Positions 19,088 through 28,681 of a stretch of 45,667 bases of DNA are shown piece by piece. This DNA comes from Desulfofundulus australicus DSM 11792 (GTDB lineage Bacteria > Bacillota > Desulfotomaculia > Desulfotomaculales > Desulfovirgulaceae), in NCBI RefSeq assembly GCF_900129285.1, contig NZ_FQUW01000023.1, positions 1-45,667 of the forward strand, written 5' to 3'. Under the pieces are notes generated by a model. That model was given only the letters and a program-made list of their open reading frames with translations. It searched no databases and had not been told where the DNA came from. Both the position numbers and the translations under genes were made by a program. Numbering within the stretch: position 1 is the first letter of the stretch; every line of letters begins with the position of its first letter.

Positions 19088-19678
19088 CTACAGCAACCCT
19101 TTCGTGGAAGGCACTCCTGCCATCCGGGGGTCCAGGGCGACGGCAGCTTTCAAAGCCCGGCCCAGGGCCTTAAAAATGGCTTCAATAATATGATGGGTGT
19201 TCCGGCCGGCCAGGAGGCGCACATGCAGGGTAAATTCCCCGTTCATGGCCAGGGCCCGCAGGAATTCTTCCACCAGCTCCGTATCAAAATCTCCCACCCT
19301 GGGTGAAGGCAGGGAAACTTCACAGGCCAGATAGCCCCGGCCGCTCAAGTCCACTGCCAGAAGCACCAGGGCCTCATCCATGGGTAAAAGGGCGTGCCCG
19401 TAACGGCTGATGCCTTCTTTATTACCCAGGGCCTCCTTTAATGCCCGCCCCAGGCAGATGGCCGTATCTTCCACCGTATGATGGGCATCCACTTCCAGAT
19501 CCCCCCTGGCCTCCAGCTCCAGGTCAAAGCCGGCATGCCGGGTGAACAGGCAGAGCATGTGGTCAAGAAAACCAACCCCCGTTTTTACCCGGTAAATGCC
19601 CTGACCATCCAGGTTCAGCCGAACCTGGATTTCCGTCTCTCCGGTGCGGCGCTTAACTCCGGCCACTCTCTGCTGCAA
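19088..19678 (-). CDS. hisB: Imidazoleglycerol-phosphate dehydratase
   Basis: A manganese enzyme of 196 aa that dehydrates imidazole glycerol phosphate to imidazole acetol phosphate. It is the monofunctional form: no histidinol-phosphatase domain is fused, so that activity must come from another gene. Metal-ligand motifs DVDAHHTVEDTAI (as EVDAHHTVED) and a second set near the C-terminus (GRNTHHIIEAIFKALGRALK) are both present, and the end reads PSTKGLL. It starts with a TTG (19676-19678), overlapping the hisC coding region by 26 bases, with GGAGGTGGGAG upstream. Confidence 0.96.
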   Translation of the reverse strand: MQQRVAGVKRRTGETEIQVRLNLDGQGIYRVKTGVGFLDHMLCLFTRHAGFDLELEARGDLEVDAHHTVEDTAICLGRALKEALGNKEGISRYGHALLPMDEALVLLAVDLSGRGYLACEVSLPSPRVGDFDTELVEEFLRALAMNGEFTLHVRLLAGRNTHHIIEAIFKALGRALKAAVALDPRMAGVPSTKGLL

Positions 19679-20771
19679 ATTTATTTTCTCCCACCTCCTG
19701 CAACCCCAAAATCATTTTTAACTTTTCCAGGAATAGCCGGTTTTCATCTTTTTTTCCAACAGTTACCCGCAGGCATTGTTCCACCCCGGGTCCATGTACG
19801 TTGCGAATTAATATACCGTTCGCCAGCAGTTCCTGGTATACCTGCTCAGCTGGCCGCCGGGTGCGAAAAAGAATAAAATTGGCTGCGCTGGGATAAACCT
19901 CGACCCCGGGCAGGGCAGCCATTTCCCGGTACAATTCCTCCCGGTCCTGCCGAATCTGCCCGATCAGCCGGTTAAATTCTTCCCGGTGCTCCATGACCTT
20001 ACAGGCAGCCAGCTGGGAAAAAGAGTTCAAATTGAAAGGCTGTTTGGTGCGCAGCAACTGTTTAATTACTGCCGGATCGGCCAGCAAATAACCAACCCGC
20101 AGGCCGGCCAACCCGAAGGCTTTGGAAAAGGTGCGCAGAACCACCAGGTTGGGGTATTCCCGCAAAAGGGGTATGCTGCTTTTCCCGCCAAATTCCTGGT
20201 AAGCCTCGTCCACCACCACCAGGGCACGGGTGTTCTTCAGTATTTCAGCCACCTCTTCCAGCGGGGTGGCGTTCCCGGTAGGGTTGTTGGGAGAGCACAG
20301 GAAGATGACCCTGGTTTCAGGATGTCCGGCTGCGGCGATAATAGCCGGCACATCCAGGGCAAAATTCTCCCTGCGGGGTACGTCAACCGGCCTGGCTCCT
20401 GCTATCCGGGCGTGTACCCCGTACATGGAAAAGGTGGGAGGGGTGATAATCACCCGGCCTCCAGTACCAAAAGTTAAAAGCAGCGTAAGGATTAATTCAT
20501 CGGAGCCGTTACCTGCCAGGATGCCTTCGGCCGGTACACCGGTGTATGCGGAAAGCCGGGCCACCAGTTCGCCGGCCAGGGGATCGGGATAACGGGTCAC
20601 GGTAAGGTTCACCAGTTCCCGCCCGATTTCCTCCCGGACAGCCGGCGGAAAATCATAGGGGTTCTCATTGGCATCTAGTTTAATTACATTATGGTGGATG
20701 TGTACTTCATAGGGCACCAGCCCTTCCAGGTCCGGACGTACCAGCAAGGCGGGATTAAAGGCATCATTCAT
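19653..20771 (-). CDS. hisC: Histidinol-phosphate aminotransferase
   Basis: A PLP-dependent fold-type I aminotransferase (372 aa) that converts imidazole acetol phosphate to L-histidinol phosphate. The substrate-binding KLDANENPY, the cofactor-contacting LCSPNNPTGN and VVVDEAYQEF, and the Schiff-base lysine in RTFSKAFGLAGLRVGYLLAD (about residue 217) are all present. The ATG at 20771 is preferred over the GTG at 20780 because GGGGGAG lies 8 bases before it. It overlaps hisB at its 3' end, and with this start it overlaps the hisD stop by 8 bases. Confidence 0.96.
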   Translation of the reverse strand: MNDAFNPALLVRPDLEGLVPYEVHIHHNVIKLDANENPYDFPPAVREEIGRELVNLTVTRYPDPLAGELVARLSAYTGVPAEGILAGNGSDELILTLLLTFGTGGRVIITPPTFSMYGVHARIAGARPVDVPRRENFALDVPAIIAAAGHPETRVIFLCSPNNPTGNATPLEEVAEILKNTRALVVVDEAYQEFGGKSSIPLLREYPNLVVLRTFSKAFGLAGLRVGYLLADPAVIKQLLRTKQPFNLNSFSQLAACKVMEHREEFNRLIGQIRQDREELYREMAALPGVEVYPSAANFILFRTRRPAEQVYQELLANGILIRNVHGPGVEQCLRVTVGKKDENRLFLEKLKMILGLQEVGENKFAAESGRS

Positions 20772-22074
20772 TGTTCTCACTCCCCCGGCAGGCCCCGCTC
20801 AACCTCACTTCTATGGCCCTGGCATGGGCATCCAGCCCTTCCACCCGGGCCAGGCGGATAACGCTGGGGGCCATTTTCAGGAATGCGTCCCGGGAGCAGG
20901 AAATGACGCTGATCCTTTTTAAAAAGGCGTCCACCCCTAGGGGGGAGTAAAAACGGGCGGTACCTCCTGTGGGCAGAACATGGCTGGGGCCGGCCAGATA
21001 ATCTCCCAGCGGCTCTGAAGCATAGGTCCCCAGGAAAACCGCTCCCGCAGCAGTAATGCGTCCCAGCCAGGAAAAGGGCTCCCTTACCATCAGTTCCAGG
21101 TGTTCCGGAGCAATGCGGTTGGCCAGAGCAACGGCCTGGGCAATGTCCCGGGTCAAAATAATAGCCCCGTGACTGGCCAGGGAACTGGCGGCAATTTCCC
21201 GCCGCGGCAGAACGCCGAGCTGGCGCTCCAGTTCCTCCCTGACGGATTGTGCCAGCCGCCGGTCCGGGGTGAGAAGCATGACCCGGGCCAGGGTATCGTG
21301 TTCGGCCTGGGAAAGCATGTCTGCGGCTACATAGCGGGGATCAGCCGTATCGTCAGCAATTACCAGGACTTCACTTGGCCCCGCCAGCATATCTATGTCC
21401 ACCAGGCCGAAAACCTGCTGTTTGGCCAGGGTAACATAAAGGTTTCCCGGACCGACGATTTTGTCCACGGGCCGGATGGTTTGTGTACCATAGGCCAGGG
21501 CGGCTATGGCCTGTGCCCCGCCCACCCTGTAAATTTCCGTTACTCCTGCCACACTGGCCGCTGCCAGGATATACGGGCTGATTTTCCCCTCGCGGTTGGG
21601 GGGTGTAACCATCACAATTTCTTTAACCCCGGCCACCCGCGCGGGAAGGGCATTCATCAGCACCGAAGAAGGATAGGCCGCCGTACCACCAGGCACGTAA
21701 ATCCCTACCCGGGACAGGGGCCGAACAAGCTGGCCCACCAGAAGGCCTCCCGCATCCGGCTCCATCCAGGAACCGCTCAGCTGGCGCCGGTGGTATGCAG
21801 TGATATTTCTCGCAGCTAAGGCCAGATCCTCTAAAAAGCTTTCTTCAACCCGGTCTTTGGCCTCCTGAATTTCTTCCGGTTTAACTTTAAGTTCCCCGGG
21901 AGTAAGGGTAACCCCGTCAAAAAGGACCGTATAGCGGCACAGAGCCTGGTCCCCGCTCTCCCGTACCCCGGAAAGGATCTCCCTTACCCTGGCAGCAGCT
22001 TCTTCCTGACCGGCCGGATGACGGGTCAGGTGCTGTTCCAGAGCCGGATCGTCAGCAGAAAAAATTTTAATCAA
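20764..22074 (-). CDS. hisD: Histidinol dehydrogenase
   Basis: A zinc enzyme of 436 aa performing the last two oxidations of histidine synthesis, histidinol to histidine, with two NAD. Family landmarks are VGIYVPGGTAAYPSSVLMNA, YRVGGAQAIAALAYGT, the VDKIVGPGNLYV segment, MLAGPSEVLVIADDTADPR, LSQAEHDTLARV (Glu/His zinc and catalytic residues) and GPSHVLPTGGTARFYSPLGV. The start is a TTG (22072-22074) 8 bases after AAGGAGG. It is the first his gene after a strong promoter with two palindromes (22123-22181). No hisG or hisZ precedes it here. Confidence 0.97.
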   Translation of the reverse strand: MIKIFSADDPALEQHLTRHPAGQEEAAARVREILSGVRESGDQALCRYTVLFDGVTLTPGELKVKPEEIQEAKDRVEESFLEDLALAARNITAYHRRQLSGSWMEPDAGGLLVGQLVRPLSRVGIYVPGGTAAYPSSVLMNALPARVAGVKEIVMVTPPNREGKISPYILAAASVAGVTEIYRVGGAQAIAALAYGTQTIRPVDKIVGPGNLYVTLAKQQVFGLVDIDMLAGPSEVLVIADDTADPRYVAADMLSQAEHDTLARVMLLTPDRRLAQSVREELERQLGVLPRREIAASSLASHGAIILTRDIAQAVALANRIAPEHLELMVREPFSWLGRITAAGAVFLGTYASEPLGDYLAGPSHVLPTGGTARFYSPLGVDAFLKRISVISCSRDAFLKMAPSVIRLARVEGLDAHARAIEVRLSGACRGSENNE

Positions 22075-22122
22075 CCGCCAGTCCTCCTTTTAACCTGCCC
22101 GGAGTCCATCTAACTCCACTGC

Positions 22123-22136
22123 TTTAACTAGTTAAA
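22123..22136. promoter_or_regulatory. 14-bp perfect palindrome downstream of the his start site (candidate operator)
   Basis: TTTAACTAGTTAAA is a perfect palindrome with central CTAG, placed at about +10 to +24 of the predicted hisD transcript. CTAG half-sites flanked by AA/TT are also contacted by E. coli TrpR at the trp operator. The adjacent upstream gene encodes a TrpR-family protein. Confidence 0.5.
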
Positions 22137-22139
22137 TTG

Positions 22140-22159
22140 TTATTATGATATCATAATAA
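22140..22159. promoter_or_regulatory. 20-bp perfect palindrome overlapping the his -10 element (candidate operator)
   Basis: TTATTATGATATCATAATAA is perfectly self-complementary (10 + 10). It contains the -10 hexamer of the hisD promoter (22153-22158) and extends into the predicted start site. A protein dimer bound here would block RNA polymerase. Confidence 0.55.
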
Positions 22160-22181
22160 ATTTACGGGGCCTTTATGTCAA
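22153..22181 (-). promoter_or_regulatory. Sigma-A promoter of the hisDCBHAF-IE operon
   Basis: On the minus strand a perfect TTGACA (22176-22181), a 17-base spacer and TATTAT (22153-22158; five of six matches). The start would be near 22146, with an AAGGAGG 8 bases before the hisD TTG. The -35 begins 4 bases after the yerC stop codon. Confidence 0.8.
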
Positions 22182-22184
22182 TAC

Positions 22185-22499
22185 TTACTTCTGCCTGTTC
22201 TGATCCCCACCGGCCAGCCGGGCCAGAACCAGTTTATAACCGTCGGCTCCGTAATTCAGGCAGCGCTTAACCCGGCTGATGGTGGCCGTGCTGGCTCCCG
22301 TTTGAGCGGCGATTTCCGTATAGGTACGGTTTTCCTGCAGCATCTTGGCTACGGCCAGGCGCTGGGCCATGGCTTTAAGTTCGGCAACGGTGCAAATATC
22401 CTCGAAAAACTGGTAGCATTCATCCACATCCCGTAGTGTAAGGATCGCTTGAAATAACTCGTCCAGTGACGGGTCCTTCAGTTTACCCGAATATGCCAT
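22185..22499 (-). CDS. yerC: TrpR-family YerC/YecD repressor, probable regulator of his genes
   Basis: A 104-aa all-helical DNA-binding protein of the TrpR superfamily (YerC/YecD branch). The N-terminal helices include LDELFQAILTLRDVDECYQF and FEDICTVAELKAMAQRLAVA. The helix-turn-helix is NRTYTEIAAQTGASTATISR followed by VKRCLNYGADGYKLVL. It is placed directly upstream of the his promoter on the same strand. YerC-like proteins have been proposed from comparative genomics to control histidine genes in Firmicutes (HisR). Two palindromes at the his promoter, one with a TrpR-like CTAG centre, fit that role. The ATG at 22499 follows GGGGGAG. The effector, presumably histidine, is not demonstrable from sequence. 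Confidence 0.88.
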   Translation of the reverse strand: MAYSGKLKDPSLDELFQAILTLRDVDECYQFFEDICTVAELKAMAQRLAVAKMLQENRTYTEIAAQTGASTATISRVKRCLNYGADGYKLVLARLAGGDQNRQK

Positions 22500-22594
22500 T
22501 GGCCACTCCCCCTGGTCTTATTCAGATTATTCCCAAAGGGAACAGGGTTCTTTCCAGTAGACTTCGACAGGCGGGGAAAAAATCCTTTTCTTCT

Positions 22595-22634
22595 TTACAA
22601 AATTAAAGGGGCACCTTCATCCTCCGGTACCCCT
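22595..22634 (-). terminator. Intrinsic terminator of the purine operon
   Basis: Read on the minus strand, AGGGGTACC (22626-22634) pairs with GGTGCCCCT (22607-22615) over 9 positions with one T-G wobble and a 10-base loop, followed by TTAATTTTGT. It lies about 50 bases after the purD stop. Confidence 0.8.
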
Positions 22635-22685
22635 GAAAATTCGAATAGAGCCGGGTCATTTACCTCCAGTTGCTGCGCTTTAATA

Positions 22686-23966
22686 TTACAGGAGCTGCGC
22701 CCGTAGCCCCAGGGCTTTGTGCCCGATATCCCTGCGGTAGTGCATGCCTTCAAAGTGTATTTTTTCCACGGCGGCATAGGCCTTCTCCATAGCCTCGGGC
22801 AGGGTTTCCCCCGCAGCGGTTACCCCCAAAACCCGGCCTCCGGCGGTAACCACCCGGCCTTCCTCCATGGCCGTGCCGGCATGAAAGACCACTACATCCG
22901 GAGGTACCTGTTCCAGGCCGGAGATGGGATAACCCTTGCGGTAGGCGCCGGGGTAACCTCCTGAGGCCAGCACCACGCACACGGCCGAGCCTGGCCGCCA
23001 GCGAATTTCCTTCCCTGCCAGGTTTCCCGACAGCACGGCTTCCATAATTTCTACCAGGTCGGTTTCCAGAAGCATGAGCAGGGGCTGGGCTTCCGGGTCA
23101 CCAAAGCGGGCATTGAATTCCAGGACTTTGGGACCTTCGCCGGTGACCATTAGCCCTGCGTAAAGCACCCCCCGGTAAGGCCGCCCTTCGGCAGCCAGGG
23201 CCCTTACCGCAGGGATAAGGATATCCTCCAGAACAACCCGGTAATTTTCCGGCGTTAAGACGGGAGCAGGAGCATAGGCACCCATACCGCCGGTATTGGG
23301 ACCCCGGTCGCCGTCGTATACCTGCTTGTGATCCTGGGCAGGCAGCAGGGGATGGACTGCTTCCCCATCGGTAAAAGCGAGAACGCTCACCTCCTGGCCG
23401 GTAAGGTATTCCTCCACCACCACCTGCCTGCCGGCATCGCCAAAGGCGCCGTCCACCATAATCTCTTTTACCGCCTGCAGGGCTTCTTCCACCGTCTGGC
23501 AGACAATTACTCCCTTACCCGCAGCCAGCCCGTCAGCTTTGACCACACAGGGAGCGTTTAGCTGCCTGATGTAGCCAGCCGCCTCGCCGGGATCGGTGAA
23601 GGTGGCAAAACGCGCCGTGGGAATACCGTACCTGGCCATGATTTCTTTGGCCAGCACCTTGCTGCTTTCGATGGCAGCGGCACGGGCGGTGGGGCCGAAA
23701 ATGGCCAGTCCTGCCCGGTTAAAGGAATCCACAATGCCCCGGGCCAGAGGACCTTCCGGTCCCACCACCGTCAGGTCAATTTTTTCCTCCCTGGCAAAAG
23801 CCACCAGGGCGGGGATGTCCTCCGCCCCGATGGGCACGCAGCGGGCCAGGGAAGCAATACCGGCATTGCCCGGGGCACAGTAAATCTCCTTCACGCGGGG
23901 GCTTTGTTTTAATTTCCACACCAGGGCGTGCTCCCGGCCGCCGCCGCCCACCACCAGCACTTTCAT
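22686..23966 (-). CDS. purD: Phosphoribosylamine-glycine ligase
   Basis: PurD (426 aa) joins phosphoribosylamine with glycine, using ATP, to form GAR, step 2 of purine synthesis. It is an ATP-grasp enzyme: N-terminal KVLVVGGGGREHALVWKLKQ, then GPEGPLARGIVDSF, glycine-rich VVKADGLAAGKGVIV, the NTGGMGAYAPAP segment and LEFNARFGDPEAQPLLML with metal ligands. The ATG at 23966 (GGAGGG about 10 bases upstream) is preferred to the frame's earlier in-frame start at 23990, which would overlap purH. It is the last gene of the operon, followed by a terminator. Confidence 0.97.
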   Translation of the reverse strand: MKVLVVGGGGREHALVWKLKQSPRVKEIYCAPGNAGIASLARCVPIGAEDIPALVAFAREEKIDLTVVGPEGPLARGIVDSFNRAGLAIFGPTARAAAIESSKVLAKEIMARYGIPTARFATFTDPGEAAGYIRQLNAPCVVKADGLAAGKGVIVCQTVEEALQAVKEIMVDGAFGDAGRQVVVEEYLTGQEVSVLAFTDGEAVHPLLPAQDHKQVYDGDRGPNTGGMGAYAPAPVLTPENYRVVLEDILIPAVRALAAEGRPYRGVLYAGLMVTGEGPKVLEFNARFGDPEAQPLLMLLETDLVEIMEAVLSGNLAGKEIRWRPGSAVCVVLASGGYPGAYRKGYPISGLEQVPPDVVVFHAGTAMEEGRVVTAGGRVLGVTAAGETLPEAMEKAYAAVEKIHFEGMHYRRDIGHKALGLRAQLL

Positions 23967-23989
23967 GTATCCAGTCCCTCCATTTGGCA

Positions 23990-25522
23990 CTAATGTTTGA
24001 AGTGGCGCATACCGGTGAAAACCATGGCAATACCGTGTTCGTTGCAGGCGGCGATGGATTCCTCATCCCTTACGGAACCTCCGGGTTGAACAATGGCTGC
24101 AATCCCGGCTTTAGCCGCCTCGTCCACCGTATCCCGGAAGGGGAAAAAGGCGTCGGAGGCCAGTACCGCACCCCTGGCTTTCTTGCCCGCCTGTTCCAGG
24201 GCAATCCGGGCTGCACCCACCCGGTTCATCTGCCCCGCTCCCACACCGATAAGCTGGCGGTTCCTGGTAATTACTATGGCGTTGGACTTGACGTGTTTAA
24301 CCACGGCCATGGCGAAGGCCATTTCGGCCAGCTGCTCCGCGGTGGGCTGTTTTTCCGTAACCACCCGGACCTCATCGGGGCGGGTGAGTTCCAGATCGGC
24401 CTCCTGAATGAGTAACCCGCCGTTAACCTTGCGGATATCCAGCCGGTCGCTGGAAGGGCCGGTCAGGGGGCCGGTTTTCAAAAGGCGCAGGTTGGCCTTC
24501 CGGGCCAGAATATCCAGGGCTTCCGGAGTGAAATCAGGAGCAATTATGGCTTCCAGGAATATGGAGGCCATCTGCCTGGCCGTTTCCTCATCCACCGTAC
24601 GGTTGCAGGCCACAATGCCACCAAAGGCAGACACGGGGTCGCCTTCATAGGCCAGGCGGTAGGCTGTGGCCAGCTCATCGGCACTGGCCGCCCCGCAGGG
24701 GTTGTTGTGCTTGATAATTACCACGGTGGGATCGATGAATTCACGCACCAGTTCCAGCGCGGCATTGAGGTCAAGGATATTATTAAAGGAAAGTTCCTTA
24801 CCGGAGAGTTGTACGGCATTGGCCACACAGGGGCCGGTAACGGTGGGATCGCGGTAAAAGGCGGCTTTCTGGTGGGGATTTTCCCCGTAACGCAGGGGCT
24901 GGACCAGTTCAACGGAAATGTGCCAGGCCGGCGGGAAGGTCTCATCCCCCTGGCTTTGCTTCTGCAGGTAAGCAGCAATGGCGCTATCGTAAGCCGCAGT
25001 ATGGGCAAAAGCCTCCCGGGCCAGTTCCAGGCGCAGCTCCGGGCTGATATTCCCTTCTGCCAGGGCTTTGAGCACCTGGGGATAACGGGCTGGATTAACC
25101 ACCACCAGCACGTAACGGTGGTTTTTTGCTGCTGCCCGGACCATGGCCGGCCCGCCGATATCGATGTTTTCAATGGCTTCCTCCAGGGTTACTCCGGGAC
25201 GGGCAATGGTTTCCCTGAACGGGTACAGGTTGACGGCTACTATATCAATGGGCGTAATGTGATGAGCCTCCAACTGGTTCAGGTGTTCCGGAGTACGCAG
25301 GGCCAGGATACCTCCGTGAACGGCAGGGTGCAGCGTTTTCACCCGGCCGTCCAAAATCTCCGGAAAACCGGTCACTTCCGAGATATAAGTAACAGGCAGA
25401 CCGGCTTCTTTCAGGGTCCGGGCGGTTCCCCCGGTGGAAACGATTTCCACCCCCAGTTCGACAAGCCCCCGGGCAAAATCCACCACCCCTGTTTTATCCG
25501 AGACGCTGATCAGGGCACGCAT
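23990..25522 (-). CDS. purH: Bifunctional AICAR transformylase / IMP cyclohydrolase
   Basis: PurH (510 aa) catalyses the last two steps to IMP. The N-terminal IMP cyclohydrolase domain (1 to about 195) starts [20 protein letters not shown], with [15 protein letters not shown] and [15 protein letters not shown]. The transformylase domain follows with [25 protein letters not shown] (catalytic Lys-His), [13 protein letters not shown] and [10 protein letters not shown], ending in [19 protein letters not shown] and [24 protein letters not shown] released by HisF also feeds this enzyme. The ATG at 25522 follows AGGAGG. Confidence 0.97.
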   Translation of the reverse strand: MRALISVSDKTGVVDFARGLVELGVEIVSTGGTARTLKEAGLPVTYISEVTGFPEILDGRVKTLHPAVHGGILALRTPEHLNQLEAHHITPIDIVAVNLYPFRETIARPGVTLEEAIENIDIGGPAMVRAAAKNHRYVLVVVNPARYPQVLKALAEGNISPELRLELAREAFAHTAAYDSAIAAYLQKQSQGDETFPPAWHISVELVQPLRYGENPHQKAAFYRDPTVTGPCVANAVQLSGKELSFNNILDLNAALELVREFIDPTVVIIKHNNPCGAASADELATAYRLAYEGDPVSAFGGIVACNRTVDEETARQMASIFLEAIIAPDFTPEALDILARKANLRLLKTGPLTGPSSDRLDIRKVNGGLLIQEADLELTRPDEVRVVTEKQPTAEQLAEMAFAMAVVKHVKSNAIVITRNRQLIGVGAGQMNRVGAARIALEQAGKKARGAVLASDAFFPFRDTVDEAAKAGIAAIVQPGGSVRDEESIAACNEHGIAMVFTGMRHFKH

Positions 25523-25534
25523 ATTGAACCTCCT

Positions 25535-26149
25535 TCACGACTCCTTAATATATACCCGCTTGCCCCTCAATTCCAGCCGGCCAGCGGCATATAGAGCTAT
25601 GGCTTCGGGATAAATGCGATGCTCCTGCTCCAGAATGCGGTCGGCCAGAGTCTCGGGGGTATCGCCGGCTAATACCGGAACCACGGCCTGCAGGATGATG
25701 GGGCCGGTATCCATCCCTTCATCTACAAAGTGCACCGTACAGCCGCTGTACCGGACGCCGTATTCCAGGGCGCGCTGCTGGGCGTGCAACCCGGGAAAAG
25801 CCGGTAAAAGGGACGGGTGAATGTTCATAATCCGGTTGGGGAATGACTCCAGCATTACCCTGCCCACCAGGCGCATGTAACCGGCCAGGCAGACAAGTTC
25901 AACCTGGTGTTTTTTTAGCGTGTCCACAATGGCTTCCTCATAAGTATGTTTATCGGGAAATCGGGCCGGGTTAATATGAATGGCCGGTATGCCGCGGAGG
26001 CGGGCCCGTTCCAGGGCTCTGGCCTCCCCGTTATCACTGATCACCACCACCACCTCGGCCGCCAGTTGCCCGGCGTCAATGGCGTCCAGGATGGCCTGGA
26101 GATTGGAGCCCCTTCCTGAAGCCAGGACGCCCAAACGTAATATTTTCAT
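25535..26149 (-). CDS. purN: Phosphoribosylglycinamide formyltransferase (folate-dependent)
   Basis: PurN (204 aa) transfers a formyl group from 10-formyl-THF to GAR. The sequence shows LGVLASGRGSNLQAILDAID, the INPARFPDKHTYEEAIV segment, the catalytic block LAGYMRLVGRVMLESFPNRI followed by MNIHPSLLPAFPGLHAQQRA (Asn and His active-site residues), and CTVHFVDEGMDTGPIILQ with the catalytic Asp. No frameshift or unusual residue is seen. It is spaced 15 bases from purM and 12 from purH. Confidence 0.97.
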   Translation of the reverse strand: MKILRLGVLASGRGSNLQAILDAIDAGQLAAEVVVVISDNGEARALERARLRGIPAIHINPARFPDKHTYEEAIVDTLKKHQVELVCLAGYMRLVGRVMLESFPNRIMNIHPSLLPAFPGLHAQQRALEYGVRYSGCTVHFVDEGMDTGPIILQAVVPVLAGDTPETLADRILEQEHRIYPEAIALYAAGRLELRGKRVYIKES

Positions 26150-26164
26150 ATACCTCCCCCCGAC

Positions 26165-27211
26165 TCAAACATATTTTACTTCCCGCTCGCCCCCGGCTAT
26201 TTCACCCACGAGGTAGGCTTTTTCACCCCTTTGCAACAGGTATTCCAGCACAGCACCGGCCTGCTCCTCCGGAACAACCATCACCAGGCCCAGGCCCATA
26301 TTGAAGGTACGCAGCATTTCTTCCTCCGCTACCCGTCCTATGGACTGGATGAGGGAGAATACCGGAGGTACGGGCCAGGACCGGCGCTCCACAACCGCCG
26401 CTGTACCCCGGGGCAGGATGCGGGGTATGTTTTCGGTAAGACCGCCACCGGTTATATGGGCCATCCCCCGGATGTCGAACTGTTCCAGCAGCGGCAGCAC
26501 CGTGCGAACGTAAATACGGGTGGGTTCCAGCATTTCCTCGCCCACCGTGCGCCCCAGATCCTCGTGGTAGGTTTCCACGCCGTACCCGGCCACCTCCAGC
26601 AGCACCCGCCGGGCCAGGGAATAACCGTTGCTGTGCAGCCCGGAAGAAGGAAGGCCGATCAGCCGGTCGCCGGGGCGGATGGAAGAGCCGTCGATAATGC
26701 GCTCCCTTTCCACCACTCCCACGGCAAACCCCGCCAGGTCGTACTCCCCGGGAGCATAAAAGCCGGGCATTTCCGCTGTTTCCCCGCCGATCAGGGCACA
26801 ACCGGCCTGCCGGCAGCCCTCGGCCACACCGGATACAATTGCCGCCACCTTTTCAGGCACGAGCCTGCCCACGGCCAGGTAGTCCAGGAAAAACAGGGGC
26901 TCGGCTCCCTGGACCAGAATGTCATTGACGCACATGGCCACGGCATCTATACCAATGGTATCATGACGGTCCATGAGCATGGCAATTTTCAGCTTGGTAC
27001 CCACTCCATCGGCGCCGGATACCAGAACCGGGTGGCGATAGCGGGTGGTGTCCAGGGCAAAGAGCCCTCCAAATCCCCCGATTTCCGCAAGCACTTCCGG
27101 GCGGAAGGTGCTGCGTACGCTCTCCTTCATTAACTCCACCGCCCTGTTGCCGGCAGCGATATCCACTCCCGCTTCGGCATACGTAAGCCCCTGCTTCTTT
27201 TCCGGGGACAC
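26165..27211 (-). CDS. purM: Phosphoribosylformylglycinamidine cyclo-ligase
   Basis: PurM (AIR synthetase, 348 aa) closes the imidazole ring of FGAM using ATP. Family landmarks are [20 protein letters not shown], the [10 protein letters not shown] segment, [50 protein letters not shown] and [16 protein letters not shown]. It starts at GTG (27209-27211) with AGGAGG about 10 bases upstream. The FGAM it needs comes from PurSQL, which is not encoded in this operon. Confidence 0.97.
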   Translation of the reverse strand: MSPEKKQGLTYAEAGVDIAAGNRAVELMKESVRSTFRPEVLAEIGGFGGLFALDTTRYRHPVLVSGADGVGTKLKIAMLMDRHDTIGIDAVAMCVNDILVQGAEPLFFLDYLAVGRLVPEKVAAIVSGVAEGCRQAGCALIGGETAEMPGFYAPGEYDLAGFAVGVVERERIIDGSSIRPGDRLIGLPSSGLHSNGYSLARRVLLEVAGYGVETYHEDLGRTVGEEMLEPTRIYVRTVLPLLEQFDIRGMAHITGGGLTENIPRILPRGTAAVVERRSWPVPPVFSLIQSIGRVAEEEMLRTFNMGLGLVMVVPEEQAGAVLEYLLQRGEKAYLVGEIAGGEREVKYV

Positions 27212-27224
27212 AGCGCCTCGCCTC

Positions 27225-28646
27225 CTATTCCAGGCTGAATTTTCCCGCTTTTCCGGACTGCGTTACGGCTACCGGGTAATCTCCTGTAAAACAGGCGGTA
27301 CAAAAGTCGTCACGTCGTTCACCAAAAACCGATAGGAGACCATCAATACTCAGGTAATACAGGCCGTCGGCATTGATCAGGCGACGAATCTCTTCCAGGG
27401 GCATGCGGGCAGCCACCAGTTCCTCCTCGTTGGAGGTATCAATACCGTAATGGCAGGAGTGCACCACGGGAGGAGAAGAGAGACACAGGTGCACCTCTTT
27501 CACCCCGCAGTCCCTCAGCATGGCGATCAATTTGCTGCTGGTTGTGCCCCGGACCAGGGAGTCATCCACCATGATCACCCTCTTGCCGGCCAGCACATCC
27601 CGGATGGGGTTGAGCTTCAGCCTCACTCCCAGGTCCCGCAGGTCCTGGGTGGGCTGAATGAAAGTCCGCCCGATATAGCGGTTTTTCATCAACCCCTCTT
27701 CAAAGGGTATCCCCGAGGCTTCAGCATAACCCCGGGCAGCGGCTATCCCGGAATCCGGAACGGGGATGACCAGGTCGGCATCTATGGCATATTCCCGGGC
27801 CAGCTGCCGCCCCATCTCCCGGCGCACCCGGTTGACGTTGAAGCCGTCCATCAGGCTGTCGGCCCGGGCAAAATAAATATATTCAAATATACAGTGGGCC
27901 CGCCGGCGGGGCAGCACACCCTGCAGGCTGGCCAGACCGTTTTCATCAATGATCACTATTTCCCCCGGGGCCACATCCCGCACCCAGCGGGCACCCACGG
28001 TATCCAGGGCGCAGGATTCCGAGGCCACCACATGGCCTCCGCCGGGGAGGGTGCCCAGGCAAAGGGGACGAAAACCGTGGGGATCCCGCACTGCCAGGAG
28101 TTTATCGCCGGTGAGGATGACCAGGGAATAGGCCCCCTTGAGGTCAATCATACACTTCATGATGGCATCGACCAGACTGGCCTGGCCGTAACGGGCAAGG
28201 AGATTGACAATAACCTCGCTGTCGGTGGAGGTCTGAAAAACAGAACCCGTGGAAGCCAGCCTGGCCCTTAATTCACCGACATTGGTCAGGTTACCGTTGT
28301 GGGCCAGGCCCAGCATGCCCCCGGCATAGCTGAAAACCAGGGGCTGGGCATTTATAGGTGAACTGGAACCCGTGGTCGAATAACGCACATGGCCGATGGC
28401 TATATGGCCCTTCAATTCATTCAGATCCCTTTGCTGAAACACCTCCGGCACCAGCCCCATGGCCTTGTGCAGCCGCAGCTGCCTGCCGTCACTTACGGCC
28501 ATGCCGGCGCTTTCCTGCCCGCGGTGTTGCAGGGCATACAACCCATAATAAGTGAGGCGGGCCACATCCTTTCCGGGGGCGTAGATCCCGAAAACACCGC
28601 ATTCTTCCTTTGGTTTGTCCTTCCACCACATTCCTGCGGTTCGCAC
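27225..28646 (-). CDS. purF: Amidophosphoribosyltransferase
   Basis: PurF carries out the first committed step, making phosphoribosylamine from PRPP and glutamine. The sequence is of the Bacillus type: a short propeptide (…DKPKEE) that must be removed to expose the nucleophile Cys of CGVFGIY, the glutaminase domain ([37 protein letters not shown]), then the PRTase domain with [20 protein letters not shown] (PRPP loop). Candidate [4Fe-4S] ligands are visible ([34 protein letters not shown]), so oxygen-labile regulation is likely. GTG at 28646 has GGGAGGGAG upstream; ATG at 28631 is a possible alternative. The C-terminus is normal. Confidence 0.96.
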   Translation of the reverse strand: MRTAGMWWKDKPKEECGVFGIYAPGKDVARLTYYGLYALQHRGQESAGMAVSDGRQLRLHKAMGLVPEVFQQRDLNELKGHIAIGHVRYSTTGSSSPINAQPLVFSYAGGMLGLAHNGNLTNVGELRARLASTGSVFQTSTDSEVIVNLLARYGQASLVDAIMKCMIDLKGAYSLVILTGDKLLAVRDPHGFRPLCLGTLPGGGHVVASESCALDTVGARWVRDVAPGEIVIIDENGLASLQGVLPRRRAHCIFEYIYFARADSLMDGFNVNRVRREMGRQLAREYAIDADLVIPVPDSGIAAARGYAEASGIPFEEGLMKNRYIGRTFIQPTQDLRDLGVRLKLNPIRDVLAGKRVIMVDDSLVRGTTSSKLIAMLRDCGVKEVHLCLSSPPVVHSCHYGIDTSNEEELVAARMPLEEIRRLINADGLYYLSIDGLLSVFGERRDDFCTACFTGDYPVAVTQSGKAGKFSLE

Positions 28647-28681
28647 CGTTCTCCCTCCCCCCGTTTTTGCGGCCGGCCGGT

